DNA from: Anaeramoeba flamelloides
Lineage: Eukaryota; Metamonada; Anaeramoebidae
Assembly: GCA_027625915.1 (NCBI GenBank)
Contig: JANTQA010000040.1
Span: 2,294,001 to 2,358,000, forward strand
Length of the DNA stretch: 64,000 bases
Reading direction: 5' to 3'
The notes under the pieces were generated by a model that made no database searches, was not told where the DNA came from, and saw nothing but the letters and a program-made list of their open reading frames with translations. The position numbers and the translations under genes are program-made. Position 1 is the first letter of the stretch; each line of letters opens with the position of its first letter. Of the stretch, positions 63,782 through 64,000 are shown one piece after another.

Positions 63782-64000
63782 GGGTCAAGTCATAACAGTG
63801 AAATTTTTTACTTTGAAATGGAAAATAACTTTTTAGTAGTTTTTATAAGGACCCAAAACCAATTAAAAACCAACCAACCGATGATGTATGATTGATCTCC
63901 AAAAATCAACAACCAAAGATGAGGACATTTTTAGAAAAAAGCACAAAAGAGCAACATTCAATTTCCAATTAGAATGGTTAGAATATAGAATTGTGAAAAC
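63782..64000. mobile_element. element E, copy 2 (cut by window end)
   Basis: Follows TTAA at 63778-63781 and begins GGGTCAAGTCATAACAGTGA. It aligns to the reverse complement of the right half of 58973-59645 over its full visible length, with high identity (for example GATGTATGATTGATCTCCAA and GAGGACATTTTTAGAAAAAA). The other end lies beyond the window. Confidence 0.75.

Larger units (their letters stand above)
61875..64000. other. AT-rich region with small mobile elements
   Basis: Upstream of the 60-kb gene. Contains the 198-bp TA-flanked inverted-repeat element (63146-63343) and the truncated-by-window element E copy 2 (63782-64000). Frames at 61847 and 63373 are not credible. Confidence 0.55.

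Noticed and set aside
1-64000. Alternative genetic code (TAA/TAG as Gln)
   Set aside because: Recognised genes end at standard stops (for example TAG in the kinase, TAA in SPRING) right after their conserved ends.

Overview
The window is very AT-rich nuclear DNA from a free-living protist. Its protein-coding genes have GT-AG introns, standard stop codons (TAA, TAG and TGA all used as stops) and long Lys/Glu/Asn-rich low-complexity stretches (KEKEKE, NENENE, KQKQKQ). Non-coding DNA is even more AT-rich and full of homopolymers. This resembles an amoeboid protist such as Anaeramoeba or an amoebozoan. That placement is inferred from composition and protein style only; no marker gene confirms it.

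Layout. 0-2.3 kb: repeats. 2.3-4.4 kb: a divergent pair, a charged coiled-coil protein (-) and a CaMKK-like protein kinase (+). 4.4-10 kb: empty AT-rich DNA. 10.1-11.2 kb: a 7-TM protein of THH1/TOM1/GPR137 type (-). 14.4-23.1 kb: a complete SAC9-type phosphoinositide phosphatase (-), which I assembled from four exons with one intron of about 3 kb. 26.9-34.7 kb: a PP1-class Ser/Thr phosphatase (-), assembled from seven small exons separated by introns of up to 3.3 kb. 35.2-36.0 kb: a SPRING (C12orf49, SREBP-regulating) homologue (+) in two exons. 36.1-40.2 kb: two small unrecognised genes (-). 44.7-55.9 kb: a Furry/Tao3/Mor2 HEAT-repeat scaffold (-), with a 7.1-kb terminal exon and a separate N-terminal exon about 3.8 kb upstream. 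59.9-61.9 kb: an unrecognised membrane-associated protein with a KE-rich linker (-). 62-64 kb: small inverted-repeat elements.

The genes are not an operon and no single pathway links them. Several are conserved eukaryotic signalling or membrane-trafficking factors: CaMKK-like kinase, PP1, Furry (a scaffold of NDR kinase/Mob), SAC9 and SPRING. Much of the apparently empty DNA is intron. Both phosphatase genes carry dispersed repeats in their giant introns, including two copies of the same ~1-kb repeat and a cluster of two alternating kinds of ~65-nt hairpin.

I also see several inverted-repeat (MITE-like) elements: one flanked by TA, one family flanked by TTAA, and one with ~75-bp arms. Two genes (PP1 and the 60-kb gene) carry what looks like one extra base in an A/T homopolymer inside otherwise intact coding sequence. 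This is either an assembly error or something real worth testing. No rRNA, convincing tRNA, CRISPR array or virus-like element was seen.
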